Shown: positions 51,712-61,184, counted from the stretch's first letter. The stretch: DNA of 64,000 nucleotides from Anabaena lutea FACHB-196 (GCF_014698305.1 NZ_JACJST010000016.1:1-64000); one strand, 5' to 3'. Program-made: numbers and translations. Notes: generated by a model not told the origin, from the letters alone.

Positions 51712-51830
51712 AGATATCCTGTCCAGTTGAATACTTATCATTAGGACTGACCGAAGAGGACGCTCCAGAGTGGGAGACGCGGTGAGGGGAAGACGCGGTG
51801 AGATTATCCCCGTGTCCCCGTCCGTGTCTT
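51712..51830. repeat. MITE copy (AAGTCCGG family), degenerate
   Basis: GATATCCTGTCCAGTTGAAT, ACTTATCATTAGG, then GGGAGACGCGGTGAGGGGAA and CCCCGTGTCCCCG. The right end merges with a remnant ABC sequence. Confidence 0.55.
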
Positions 51831-51840
51831 CTTCAAATTT

Positions 51841-51900
51841 GTATGCTGCTTGATTGTCGGTGCAACGGGTTCTGGGAACAGTACCCTAGTCAAACTACAC
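51841..51900 (+). pseudogene. Walker A remnant of an ABC transporter
   Basis: IVGATGSGNSTLVKL in a frame of its own, with the essential Walker Lys changed to Asn. It is joined directly to a transmembrane fragment of a similar transporter in another frame. Confidence 0.6.
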
Positions 51901-51901
51901 G

Positions 51902-53042
51902 CGATCGCTCACATTAATATTGTTTCTGGGAGGTATGGCAGCATATTCTGGTAAAATATCTATCGGTAATTACAGTGTTTTACTAGTTTTAGTCCAAAGA
52001 TTATTGTGGCCATTGGTATTTTTAGGAGAAACTTTTGACAGATATCAACGGGCGATGGCTTCCACGAAGCGGGTTATGGATTTGTTAGATACTCCCATAG
52101 AAATTACTACGGGAGATATTTCTTTAGTTGTTGAACAAGTACAGGGGGAAGTTGAGTTTAAAAATGTTACTTTTGCTTATCGAAATAGTGCAACAATAAT
52201 TAAGGATTTATCCTTACACATTCCTGCTGGAAAAACTATTGCGGTTGTTGGTTCTACAGGTTCGGGTAAAAGCACCTTAGTAAAACTGGTTCTTCGGTAC
52301 TTTTTATGGAGAACTCAGTTCAAAATCATTGAAAGCCTTATTGTGTGGGCATTTCATTCAAAATATGGGCATTATAGTTTATAATCCTTGCCCCGTAAGG
52401 GTTTTGTGATAATCAATCTTCAACCTCCATAAAACAGACGCAAGAGCCGTAAAACTATTGTTGCGATTTTATGATGTTTCTCATGGCTCAATTACCAGTG
52501 ATGGAATTGATATTCAACAGTTAAATTTATCCGATTTGCGTTGCAGTATTGGTTTAGTTAGTCAAGATGTATTTTTATTTCATGGTACGGTGGCAGAAAA
52601 TATTGCCTACGGTACTTTTGAAGCTACAGATAAAGCAATTATTAATGCAGCAAAAATAGCTGAGGCACACGATTTTATTACGCAACTACCCCAAGGTTAT
52701 GACACAATAGTTGGGGAGCGAGGACAAAAGTTATCTGGTGGACAACGCCAACGGATAGCTATAGCTAGAGCAGTTTTAAAAAATCCGCCGATTTTGATTT
52801 TGGATGAGGCCACATCTGCGGTGGATAATGAAACTGAAGCAGCAATCCAACGTTCTTTAGATAAGATTACCGTGGATCGGACAACAATTGCGATCGCTCA
52901 CCGTCTTTCGACAATTCGCAATGCCGACTGCATATATGTGATGGATGACGGTCAAATTGTCGAGCAGGGTAAGCATGAAGAATTACTGGCGATGGATGGT
53001 ATCTATACTAGTTTGTGGCGCGTACAGTCTGGGATTCATTGA
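51902..53042 (+). pseudogene. ABC exporter half-transporter, 5'-truncated and cut by a MITE
   Basis: Left part: the end of a membrane domain (LFLGGMAAYSGKISIGNYSV, then ETFDRYQRAMASTKRVMDLL) and the first part of the ATPase to VVGSTGSGKSTLVKL. It is then interrupted by a 161-bp element at 52288-52448. After it the frame resumes ([20 protein letters not shown]) through the signature [16 protein letters not shown], Walker [18 protein letters not shown] and H-loop. Removing the element and one 8-bp duplicate restores one frame exactly ([15 protein letters not shown]). The first half of the membrane domain is missing. This is a lipid- or polysaccharide-type exporter relative (SunT/MsbA-like) that is no longer functional unless a partner supplies the N-terminus. 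Confidence 0.88.
52288..52448. mobile_element. 161-bp MITE with 8-bp target duplication (ISL3-like ends)
   Basis: Starts GGTTCTTCGGTACTTTTTAT and ends, read inward from the right, GGCTCTTGCGTCTGTTTTAT; the first 24 bases of each end agree at 18 positions. It is flanked by perfect GTAAAACT copies at 52280-52287 and 52449-52456. Too short to code for a transposase. The GG start, about 24-bp ends and 8-bp duplication are like ISL3-family elements, so I suspect one as the mobilising parent. Confidence 0.85.
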
Positions 53043-53082
53043 AAGCGACGGGAAACTCCATCCCCAGGTGTCTGTAGAGAGA

Positions 53083-53336
53083 TAGTCGCCCAGTCGCTTG
53101 GGGCACTGGGAGGCAGTGCAATCGCAGTCTGGGGTTTAGAATCCCTCAGTCAATATGCAGCCGACAAAATTTGGCGCAATTTAGCGCAAACCCTACAGCA
53201 CGAACTGCGAGTCGATACTTACAATCACTTACAAGAAAAGGTGAATCTTCTACTGCGACATTCGGAAAATCTACATTCAAGGACACCCTTGAAGTTAGAG
53301 TTCAGGAGTCTGTCAACAGTAAATCTCCAGTATTAG
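53083..53336 (+). pseudogene. ABC transporter membrane-domain fragment (N-terminal)
   Basis: In one frame: [58 protein letters not shown], then unrelated residues to a stop. The WRNLAQ..QHELRxDTY sequence is typical of the second and third helices of ABC exporter half-transporters. It is a second, separate gene remnant, downstream of the one cut by the MITE. Confidence 0.7.
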
Positions 53337-53640
53337 CTTCTATTAACAGGAAGCACCGACATTTTCCGTCTCAAGTTGCAAGTTCTCTGGGAAATGCAAA
53401 GTCAGAGAAATCAAACAGAAAGATTCTTCAACTGAGTGAAATTGAGCAGATTTCCCAGAGTGCAGAACTACTTGTACAGTCGCCAGGTTCCTCATATCAA
53501 AAGTGCTAAAGGAACTGTAGTTTGGAAACAGATTCCCGAAATATTACAATCTGCAATTTTTGCCCAAATTCCCCCACAGAATAATTCATAATAGAGCCTA
53601 CGGTTCCGCTAGGGATAAATTCGTAATTACTAAATCTAAT

Positions 53641-53841
53641 CTAGAAAACCTGTGAGACAGGAATATCCCGCATTTTCTTCAACTCTTGCAGTAACGATTC
53701 CAAAAACATCATGTCATTTGTTATCTCTGAAGCCTCATCTTCTGACAAGTCCTGTTCATCCAGTTGAATTTGATATGCCGCAATCCGAAATTCCAATGCC
53801 TCTACCAAAAATCGTACAGCTTTAGGAGATAAATTCATCAT
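53641..53841 (-). CDS. Small conserved protein, function unknown
   Basis: A 66-residue acidic helical protein (MMNLSPKAVRFLVEALEFRI, then LSEDEASEITNDMMFLESLL). It reads as two helices in a hairpin. I choose the ATG at 53841, which has GAGG nine bases upstream; longer starts are poorly placed. I recall similar small proteins in Nostocales, without a function. It points toward the ABC remnants. Confidence 0.65.
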   Translation of the reverse strand: MMNLSPKAVRFLVEALEFRIAAYQIQLDEQDLSEDEASEITNDMMFLESLLQELKKMRDIPVSQVF

Positions 53842-53893
53842 CGTCATGACCCTCAACTCACTTTTCCCATGCTCCCGTTGAAGTAGAAAGTAA

Positions 53894-54001
53894 AGTCTAG
53901 TTTTGTCTAGGTTTTATGTAGCAGGTAAATCTCCAGGCTGGAAACCAGGACAGAAGAGACAACGTAGAATTCGCTATCCTATCGTCAAAAAGCGTACTTA
54001 A
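53894..54001 (+). pseudogene. Possible transposase C-terminal remnant
   Basis: SLVLSRFYVAGKSPGWKPGQ, then KRQRRIRYPIVKKRT and a stop. The basic GKSPGWKPG...RYPIVKK ending resembles the tail of a cyanobacterial IS transposase, but no upstream part of the gene is left. A weak call based on composition and one motif. Confidence 0.4.
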
Positions 54002-54130
54002 TGTTCACGTAAAGTCCAGCCAAAACCTGCTTGATTTATAATTTTTAAAATTTTTTACTTTGCTTTTTTTTAAACTCAGCTTCCCTGAGTCATTTTGTGC
54101 TTTTAGTCTAAAGTCCAGTTCTTAAATAAA

Positions 54131-54158
54131 AATTGGGGCGCTCCTTAGCACCCCACCT
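54131..54158 (-). terminator. Rho-independent terminator
   Basis: On the minus strand the stem GGGGTGCT..AGCGCCCC (loop AAGG) is followed by AATTTTTATTT. It may end transcripts coming from the unknown gene at 54569-54949 or from another minus-strand unit. Confidence 0.55.
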
Positions 54159-54236
54159 ATGCAATCATATCAACCGTAAACTAATACTCCGAAGTTTTGG
54201 CAATTTGGCAGACAAAATTTTTCTGTTGCCGTTTTA

Positions 54237-54377
54237 ATGGAAATATCAAGAAAGAGAACGGGGCCTTTAAGATTGTTCCCAGGGACGGATTGGCGCCAAC
54301 CCTTAGAACTCTTACCCACTCGCCAGTTGTTGATGGAGTACTGTACAACACCCCTATATGTTGCAGCAGTCCAATAA
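54237..54377 (+). CDS. Possible small protein or remnant, unknown
   Basis: A 46-residue frame MEISRKRTGPLRLFPGTDWR with QPLELLPTRQLLMEYCTTPL following; upstream residues (KFWQFGRQNFSVAVL) are also open. It looks like a real protein fragment but I do not recognise it, and no good ribosome-binding site precedes it. Confidence 0.3.
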   Translation: MEISRKRTGPLRLFPGTDWRQPLELLPTRQLLMEYCTTPLYVAAVQ

Positions 54378-54568
54378 ATAGCGCTTTGTCGCCGCTTCAC
54401 TACAACTGGCTAAAAATCCCATAGTCAACATACAACTGTTTAAGCAGTTCATCCAATGGACACCTCCAAGGATTGAGAAAAAAGCTGAATTATGTCCATG
54501 GTCATTGATCTTGGCCTTTTTTGGTTTTGCTGAAAAATTTTTGAATAGCAGTGGTTAGTCATTAACGA

Positions 54569-54949
54569 TTAATCGCGCAACATTTGTGAGATGATTTTGT
54601 CGGCTTGCAATCTCTGATAAGTCAAGCGGATAATGCTGGCAGAATCGAACAAACCACGAACATAGCAAGCAAAACCCAAGGCATCCAACAACATTAAGGT
54701 ACTAACGCCTTCTGCTGCTAGGGATGAGATATATTCTGTCACTCCTACAGCACTGTTATCTACTGGCATTGCGTCCAGCAAGAATTGAAGACAATCTACT
54801 GATACAATTGTTCCTTCTAGCTCTCTGGTATCCGACGCAAGACGAACAATACCCGCCATCATCTGATTTGGGGTTATACCTTCTTCCATGAGAAGGACAA
54901 ATAAAGATGCCAGATTGTCTGGAGTGTGCTTATCGAGTTTAATATTCAT
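54569..54949 (-). CDS. Conserved hypothetical protein
   Basis: A 126-residue soluble helical protein (MNIKLDKHTPDNLASLFVLL, then GITPNQMMAGIVRLASDTRE and LMLLDALGFACYVRGLFDSA). It has balanced composition and no membrane segment or catalytic motif. I do not recognise it. The sequence is protein-like along its whole length, the start is a clear ATG and a terminator hairpin lies downstream on its strand. Confidence 0.6.
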   Translation of the reverse strand: MNIKLDKHTPDNLASLFVLLMEEGITPNQMMAGIVRLASDTRELEGTIVSVDCLQFLLDAMPVDNSAVGVTEYISSLAAEGVSTLMLLDALGFACYVRGLFDSASIIRLTYQRLQADKIISQMLRD

Positions 54950-55641
54950 AGTGCTGACATAATTACGTGTAACAATAAACGCAAAATTTTTTGCATATCC
55001 GGAAAAAATTTTGCAAATTTTTTTACTGTGCGGATGTGGAACTATGGTACTCCATCAAGCCACGATTGCCGAGTCAATAGGGGCTGTGAACGTAAAAATA
55101 TCTCTTTTGGAAGAGATTAAATGAAAGGGAAACTTATAGGCATAAATCTCCGTCTAGAAGTGATAGAAATTTGCCCAGCCGGAAACTCTCAACTCTTAAG
55201 GGGAAAGAGGTCGGGGAAACTAGCCTCGAAATCCAGGCTTTCAATCTCTTGCATCTACTACTTAGGAAAAAAAAATCTAAAATCTAAAATCTAAATAGCC
55301 CCCTAGGCTCCCGTAAGTAAGCAAAAAGAAATTAGACTATGTTAAGCAAGGCCACAAATTCGGAAATTCGCTCGTGGTGAGGGCTGTTTGTGAAGCGTTC
55401 CCGCAGGGTAGCCCTAACTAAAAACCTTCAGTCACGGAATATCGTATCCCTTACGGAAAGCCGGAGGCATACCACAAAGGCGCAGAGGACACGGAGGAAA
55501 TATGGTTTGAGAGATATTTTGCGTAAGTCCTAACCTTGAATTATTTACCTTACTCTACGGAGTTTCCGTAAAATATAGTGTGGGAAGCATCACAGCAGCT
55601 TAAAATTGAAAAGGATTTAATCAGCCAGAAATGAGCCAGAA
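54950..55641. other. 692-bp intergenic region upstream of the GHL10 gene
   Basis: Contains AT-rich sequence, a purine-rich stretch around GGAAACTCTCAACTCTTAAG (55180-55215) that could fold but matches no RNA I know, repeat fragments GCGTTCCCGCAGGGTAGCCC and ACAAAGGCGCAGAGGACACG (55395-55505), and a direct duplication GAGCCAGAAAT just before the next gene's start (55623-55645). Confidence 0.5.
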
Positions 55642-56874
55642 ATGAGCCAAAAATTGCTTCCAGGGAATATGTATCAACGGATTAAGTCAGGTTTGTTTGC
55701 GGCTATAGTTGTCCTGAGTATGATGACTGTGGTGATACTATCGTTACCTTTAAAAGCTCAAATCGCTTCTCCCCAAGGGACAACATCAGAGTTAAGGGGG
55801 GTGTGGTTAACCAATATTGATAGCGATGTTTTATTTTCAAGCGATCGCTTGAAAAAGTCTTTGCAAACTTTAGATGATCTTAACTTCAATACTGTTTATC
55901 CGGCTGTTTGGAATTGGGGATATACACTCTATCCTAGCAAAGTTGCGGCTCAAGTCATTGGTAAATCTCTAGATCCCACACCAGGATTACAAGGACGCGA
56001 TATGCTCCAAGAGATTGTCACTGAGGGACATAAACAAGGTTTAACGGTCATTCCCTGGTTTGAATTTGGCTTTATGGCTCCTGCTGATTCCCTTTTAGCC
56101 AAAAATCGCCCCCAATGGCTGACCAGCCGCAGCAATGGCAGTAAAATTATCAAAGAAGGTACACACGATCGCGTTTGGCTCAATCCTTTTCGCCCCGATG
56201 TACAACAATTTATCCAAGATTTAATTGTCGAAATCGTTAAAAACTACGATATTGACGGGATTCAATTTGATGACCACTTCGGCTTACCATCAGAATTAGG
56301 CTATGATGCCTACACAGTAGCACTTTACAAAAAAGAACATCGTGGTAAAGCGCCCTCCAAAAACCCAAAAGATCCAGAATGGGTGCGGTGGAGAGCGAAC
56401 AAAATCACCAACTTCATGAAGCAGGTATTCACAGCTATCAAAGCTAATAAAAAAGACTGTATAGTTTCTGTTGCACCTAATCCTCAGCGGTTTTCCTACG
56501 AATACTTTTTAGCAGACTGGCAGAAATGGGAACGCATGGGAATAGTTGAAGACTTGGTTTTGCAGATATACCGCAATGACTTAAATGTGTTTATCAGCGA
56601 ATTAGAATACCCAGAAGTGAAAGCAGCAAAAAAACATATTCCTGTAAGTATTGGCATTTTGAGTGGGTTGAAAAATCGTTCTGTACCCATGTCACAGATT
56701 CAGACACAAGTACAGAAAGTGCGCGATCGCAATTTTGCCGGAGTTTCCTTCTTCTTCTATGAAACTCTCTGGAACATCAGCCAAGAAAAAGCGGAACAAC
56801 GTCAAGCCGGTTTTGGAAAAATCTTCCCCAAACCCACAGCCTATCCTAATTTACTCGCAGGCTGGAAACCATAG
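55642..56874 (+). CDS. Secreted GHL10/YngK-like glycoside hydrolase family protein
   Basis: A 410-residue exported protein. Residues 10-40 are a signal peptide or anchor (IKSGLFAAIVVLSMMTVVIL, then SLPLKAQIAS). The GHL10 (DUF187) TIM barrel follows: ELRGVWLTNIDSDVLFSSDR, FNTVYPAVWNWGYTLYPSKV, LTVIPWFEFGFM, DIDGIQFDDHFGLPSELGYD with acidic residues in the active-site cleft, and GVSFFFYETLWN. It probably acts on cell-wall or exopolysaccharide in the periplasm or outside; the exact bond is unknown. A second in-frame ATG (MYQRIKSGLF) 9 codons in is possible. Confidence 0.92.
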   Translation: MSQKLLPGNMYQRIKSGLFAAIVVLSMMTVVILSLPLKAQIASPQGTTSELRGVWLTNIDSDVLFSSDRLKKSLQTLDDLNFNTVYPAVWNWGYTLYPSKVAAQVIGKSLDPTPGLQGRDMLQEIVTEGHKQGLTVIPWFEFGFMAPADSLLAKNRPQWLTSRSNGSKIIKEGTHDRVWLNPFRPDVQQFIQDLIVEIVKNYDIDGIQFDDHFGLPSELGYDAYTVALYKKEHRGKAPSKNPKDPEWVRWRANKITNFMKQVFTAIKANKKDCIVSVAPNPQRFSYEYFLADWQKWERMGIVEDLVLQIYRNDLNVFISELEYPEVKAAKKHIPVSIGILSGLKNRSVPMSQIQTQVQKVRDRNFAGVSFFFYETLWNISQEKAEQRQAGFGKIFPKPTAYPNLLAGWKP

Positions 56875-56876
56875 GA

Positions 56877-56908
56877 CATTGGTGATTGGTGATTGGTGAT
56901 TGGTGATT
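56877..56908. repeat. STRR: heptamer ATTGGTG
   Basis: Four ATTGGTG units directly after the stop codon of the GHL10 gene, followed by GGGTACT units. Confidence 0.8.
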
Positions 56909-56983
56909 GGGTACTGGGTACTGGGTACAGAAGGCAGAAATCACCTAAATATTCCTCCCCCACCTCCCCACCTCCCTGCCTCC

Positions 56984-58480
56984 TTAACCTATTCCCAAAC
57001 GCCCAGCCAAAGCCGGAGTTAGGGGTAAGAGGGTACTAATCATCAAAAACAGCGCCAAAAGACCTAAAGCGGCTCTAGCGTCATCTGGTTCAGTTACTTC
57101 ATTCAAGCTGGGGCGTTCTAAATCTCGTTGTAAGAACAAAATCACAATCGCCCAATACATAGCCAAAGGATTACCAAGAGACACCAAACCCAGCAAAATT
57201 AAAGTCGCAAATGTCGCTCTGCCTGCGGTTTTGCGTCCATAAATAGCCTGGACAATCCGCCCACCATCTAATTGTCCAGCTGGCATTAAATTTAATGCCG
57301 TAATCACCAACCCCAACCAACCAATAATAACTAGGGGATGGACATTAACTAAGGGTGCTTTGACAGCTGCACCCAGTACAACCCGCGCTAAACTCCCCAC
57401 TAAAATCGAACCTTGGAAAAACTGATTTGGTAATTGAAATAAACTACCGGGGTGGGAAAGCAGCAAACCTGTCACCAGCATTACCAAAGAAACGATACCA
57501 CCAAAGGCAGGCCCAGCCAAAGCAATATCAAATAACGCCTTGCGATTAGGTAATAAAGACTCAAACCGGGTAATTGCCCCAAAAGAGCCGATTTGCACAG
57601 CCGGGAGGAAAAAGGGTAAGCTGAGGCGGACTTGGTGTCGTCGCGCCAGTAACCAATGACCGATTTCATGAGCTATCAAAATCGTAAATATCCCCAAACC
57701 GATAGGTAAAGCTTCGGGAAACCGTGATGGGTTGGAGAATAAATCAAAATTCAGCAACAATCCTGCCGCTTCAAAATTGGTGGCAAGAGTTGCTACCAAA
57801 AGAATCACCGCAAAGACTTTCTGTGGTAGCTGCATCGGACGTGGATCTGTGCGGCTAGGGAGAACAATCATCACGGGTTTATCGTCTGTATTTTCCACTA
57901 AGAACAGGCGATATTTATCACCTAAACGTTCTTGCAGACTTTTCGTCAGCCGGTTGTGAACTTCTTCCGGTTCTCCCCGCAAATTGCCTTTGAAAATTGC
58001 TCCTTCTTGATAGGGGATAGTTTCTGTAGCAAAAAATGTGTCAATCCCGAAAATACCCTTAATGGTACTCAAATCTTCTTCGGGTATTGTCATTGCGTCC
58101 AGTTTTAGTTCTGCAACTAGTACTTGACTGTTGGCATTTGATGGCGAATTGGCTTCCTGTGAAGCATTAGCAGTCAGTCTTTCCGTTGCCCGTTGCTTGA
58201 GAATGGCATCTTGCCCAGCGTTGCGTAACTGTCTACCTAAGAAGATGTAGATTGCAGTGGAAGCCAGGAGCAATAACAATATACCCGCTATATTGATGTA
58301 AATCCCTGCCGCAAACAAGCCAAAGAACAGCAGCCAAGGAGCCATTAATACGACCGACTGTAACCAGGCTAAGATTCCCAGTTTACCAAAAGGTCTGGCG
58401 CGATAAAAGCCCCAACCCAAAATGCCGAAAGCGACCAGCACTACTGCCGCAATTATAGGAGTTTCTGATGAATTCAACAT
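56984..58480 (-). CDS. Site-2-type intramembrane metalloprotease (M50 family)
   Basis: A 498-residue membrane protein of the EGY1-like group found in cyanobacteria and plastids. The zinc site is HEIGH at residues 271-275 and the third ligand lies in NLMPAGQLDGGR near the C-terminal third. About eight membrane helices surround a soluble region (about 95-210, with LVAELKLDAMTIPEEDLSTI and GIFGIDTFFATETIPYQEGA) typical of EGY proteins. It probably cleaves membrane-bound regulators in the thylakoid or plasma membrane. Complete; monocistronic, with only 91 bp separating it from the histidine kinase gene on the same strand. Confidence 0.94.
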   Translation of the reverse strand: MLNSSETPIIAAVVLVAFGILGWGFYRARPFGKLGILAWLQSVVLMAPWLLFFGLFAAGIYINIAGILLLLLASTAIYIFLGRQLRNAGQDAILKQRATERLTANASQEANSPSNANSQVLVAELKLDAMTIPEEDLSTIKGIFGIDTFFATETIPYQEGAIFKGNLRGEPEEVHNRLTKSLQERLGDKYRLFLVENTDDKPVMIVLPSRTDPRPMQLPQKVFAVILLVATLATNFEAAGLLLNFDLFSNPSRFPEALPIGLGIFTILIAHEIGHWLLARRHQVRLSLPFFLPAVQIGSFGAITRFESLLPNRKALFDIALAGPAFGGIVSLVMLVTGLLLSHPGSLFQLPNQFFQGSILVGSLARVVLGAAVKAPLVNVHPLVIIGWLGLVITALNLMPAGQLDGGRIVQAIYGRKTAGRATFATLILLGLVSLGNPLAMYWAIVILFLQRDLERPSLNEVTEPDDARAALGLLALFLMISTLLPLTPALAGRLGIG

Positions 58481-58571
58481 CTGTAAACCTTCGCTATTGA
58501 TACTAAGCCAGAACGAGTCCGGTTTTTTAGATACATTAATTAATCTATAACGTAATACAGTTCAGTTAAGC

Positions 58572-61184
58572 CTAAAAATCAACATTCTTCTGTACTGGTA
58601 GCTGAGTAGTAGGAATTTCAATGATAAATTCAGTTCCTTCTCCCAGAGTAGAATGACAAGATAAGTTGCCATGATGTTTATCTACTATGATTTGGTAACT
58701 AATGGAAAGTCCTAAACCTGTACCTTTTCCTACATCTTTGGTCGTAAAAAATGGGTCGAATAATTTGGAAATAATTTCTTCAGAAATTCCCACTCCATTA
58801 TCAATAATCCGAATAGCTAATCTCTCATTATTAATCATTTCGGTAATAACATGAATTTCTTTGGTTTTATTATATAAAACTGCCTCTTCTAAAGCATCAA
58901 TAGCGTTACTTAAAATGTTCATAAATACCTGATTTAATTGACCAGGATAACATTGAATTAGTGGCAAATCTCCGTATTTTTTAATTATATGAATTTCGGC
59001 ATGATTTGGCTTGGGCTTCAAACGATGGTGTAAAATCATCAAGGTGCTATCAAGACCTTCATGAATATTTACTGTTTTAATTTCTGCTTCATCTAAGCGA
59101 GAAAAATTCCGCAATGAAAGCACAATTTCTCGAATTCTCTCAGTTCCTAAACTCATAGAATTAAGAATTTTTATTAAATCTGTTTTGAGAAAATCTAGTT
59201 CAATATCGGCAATTTTTTCTTGAATTTCTGCTGGTGGTTCAGGAAAGTATTTTTGATATAATTGGATGAGACTTAAAAATTCATGAATGTATTCACTAGC
59301 TGGGAAAATATTGCCATGAATAAAGTTAACTGGATTGTTAATTTCATGAGCAATCCCCGCAACCATATTACCCAGTGAGGACATTTTCTCACTATGAATG
59401 AGTTGGATTTGTGCCTGCTTGAGATCCCTTAAGGTATTTTCTAGGTTTTTAGCTTGCTGTTGTAAAATTATTTCTCCATTTTTAAGTTCTGTGATATCTG
59501 TTGCTACTCCTAAGATTTGTTTAACTTGACCATTACTGTTACGATTGAAGATAGTATCTCGACTATAAAACCAGCACCATTCACCATTTGCTTGTCTCAC
59601 CCGATATTCAATTTCTAAAATTTCTCCATCTTGAACATCGCTAAAGCGTTGCAAATGTGCTGTAATTTTTTCTAAATCTTCTGGATGAGTAATTTTATAA
59701 ATCAAATTAGATTCTTGCTGTTTAATTTCTTGATTAGAGTAGCCAAGAGAATCAAGTATATCTTTATTTGCGTAAACGTTGCGTTTTTCTTCTAAATCAA
59801 TAATATAGAGAAGATTGGGAGAAGAATCCGCAATGCGTTGGATAAAATGCTGACTTTCTTGAAGTGCTTCTTCAGCTTGTTTACGCTCTGTAATCTTCAT
59901 CGTTGTCCCCACTAGACGATAAATTTTACCATCGCTGCTTTTCAAAGGATTGAGTGTGGTTAGCCACCAATGAGGCTCATTTTGAATAGGGACAAATTCT
60001 TCATAGCTCATGCTTTTACCAGAATCTACACAAGTTTGATAGCGTTGACGTGCTGCTAAACCTGGTATTTCTCCAAGTACATATTCTGGAGTTTTGCCAA
60101 TAACATCTGCTTGACTTATACCTGTTAATTCTTCTCCTGAATAATTCCAGCCTCCATAATAAAAATCACAACCATCCACAACCTCAACTACAAATACAAT
60201 TTGCTGAATGCCCTCATAAATACTACGCAAAAATTCTTCTTTTTCTTTTAATTCGGCTGTACCTTCTTGAATTTTAGTTTCTAAATCTTCATTGAGCTTT
60301 TTGAGTGATTCTTCTGTCTGCTTACGATCAGTGATATCTAAAAGTACTCCACAAAAAATAATCTCTCCTTGTTCATTTTCTGTTGGTGTGGAGTCTCCTT
60401 GCCACCAAATTATTTCACCATTAGGTTTTATTAGTCTTCCTTCATAGTGCCAAGGGATAGAATTTTCTATGGCTTCAACGACAGAGCTAATATAACTATT
60501 AAAATCTTCTGGATGGACAAGAACCAAAAAGTTATTTAAATCTTGCATTATTTCACTGGCTGTAATTCCTGCCAGTTCCCAGATGAAGTCGCTCATATAG
60601 TCTACTTTCCAAACACCATTGCGGTTGGTGAATTGGAAAATTGCACCAGGGAGATTAGTGGCAATATCTCTTAAGCGTCTTTCGCTTTCAGCTAAGGCTA
60701 TTTCTGCTTGTTTGCGAGTGGTGATTACCTCAGTAAACATGATAATTCCACCAATTTCAGTAGAATTTTGATACCAAGGATGAATTTCCCATTTCACCCA
60801 TTCAATTGTGCCATCGGCTTGTTTAAAAAGCTGTTCTTCACATTGCTCAATTGCACCGCCTAAACAACGTTGGTGAATTTCTCGGCACGAGGGAGAAATT
60901 TCTGGGAAAACTTCATAATGACAGCGGCCGATAATTTCCTCATCTTCCAAGTTGTAATCTTGTCGCCAACGACGACTTGCCAATACATAACGCATTTGAC
61001 GGTCAAAGATAGCGATCGCAGCGGGTGTATATTCTATAAATACACCCATATGTTCTTGGTTATACCTCTGAGAGGTTGATAACTGAGCCTGACTTAAACG
61101 ATCTACTAGCTGACGTAGTTCTACTAGTTCCTGTTGTAGAGAGTTATAAGTATTTTTATGGACAGTAATGAGATCACTACTCAT
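58572..61184 (-). CDS. Multi-PAS sensor histidine kinase
   Basis: An 870-residue kinase without membrane helices. After a short coiled coil (residues 8-45) come four PAS/PAC modules (about 48-160, 165-290, 315-435 and 440-570; e.g. YTPAAIAIFDRQMRYVLASR). The transmitter has H613 in GNMVAGIAHEINNPVNF, then the N box NAIDALEEA, G1 IRIIDNGVGIS and G2 GKGTGLGLSISYQI. There is no receiver domain and no response regulator next to it, so its partner must be elsewhere. It senses cytosolic small molecules, redox or light-linked signals through PAS (inference). Upstream of it lies the divergent RND operon. Confidence 0.94.
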   Translation of the reverse strand: MSSDLITVHKNTYNSLQQELVELRQLVDRLSQAQLSTSQRYNQEHMGVFIEYTPAAIAIFDRQMRYVLASRRWRQDYNLEDEEIIGRCHYEVFPEISPSCREIHQRCLGGAIEQCEEQLFKQADGTIEWVKWEIHPWYQNSTEIGGIIMFTEVITTRKQAEIALAESERRLRDIATNLPGAIFQFTNRNGVWKVDYMSDFIWELAGITASEIMQDLNNFLVLVHPEDFNSYISSVVEAIENSIPWHYEGRLIKPNGEIIWWQGDSTPTENEQGEIIFCGVLLDITDRKQTEESLKKLNEDLETKIQEGTAELKEKEEFLRSIYEGIQQIVFVVEVVDGCDFYYGGWNYSGEELTGISQADVIGKTPEYVLGEIPGLAARQRYQTCVDSGKSMSYEEFVPIQNEPHWWLTTLNPLKSSDGKIYRLVGTTMKITERKQAEEALQESQHFIQRIADSSPNLLYIIDLEEKRNVYANKDILDSLGYSNQEIKQQESNLIYKITHPEDLEKITAHLQRFSDVQDGEILEIEYRVRQANGEWCWFYSRDTIFNRNSNGQVKQILGVATDITELKNGEIILQQQAKNLENTLRDLKQAQIQLIHSEKMSSLGNMVAGIAHEINNPVNFIHGNIFPASEYIHEFLSLIQLYQKYFPEPPAEIQEKIADIELDFLKTDLIKILNSMSLGTERIREIVLSLRNFSRLDEAEIKTVNIHEGLDSTLMILHHRLKPKPNHAEIHIIKKYGDLPLIQCYPGQLNQVFMNILSNAIDALEEAVLYNKTKEIHVITEMINNERLAIRIIDNGVGISEEIISKLFDPFFTTKDVGKGTGLGLSISYQIIVDKHHGNLSCHSTLGEGTEFIIEIPTTQLPVQKNVDF

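Larger units (their letters stand above)
53842..54568. other. 727-bp region of decayed sequence
   Basis: Holds a transposase-like C-terminal remnant (53894-54001), a minus-strand terminator hairpin (54131-54158) and a short reading frame at 54237-54377. The rest is AT-rich with no feature I can name. Confidence 0.55.

Noticed and set aside
53171-53509. 112-codon frame in the ABC graveyard
   Set aside because: The recognisable ABC protein sequence at this place is in a different frame (53083-53336), so this frame is a shadow for at least its first half; the rest is unassigned decayed DNA.
54170-54400. 76-codon minus-strand and 75-codon plus-strand frames
   Set aside because: Both overlap a more protein-like third frame (54237-54377), and neither has a start context.
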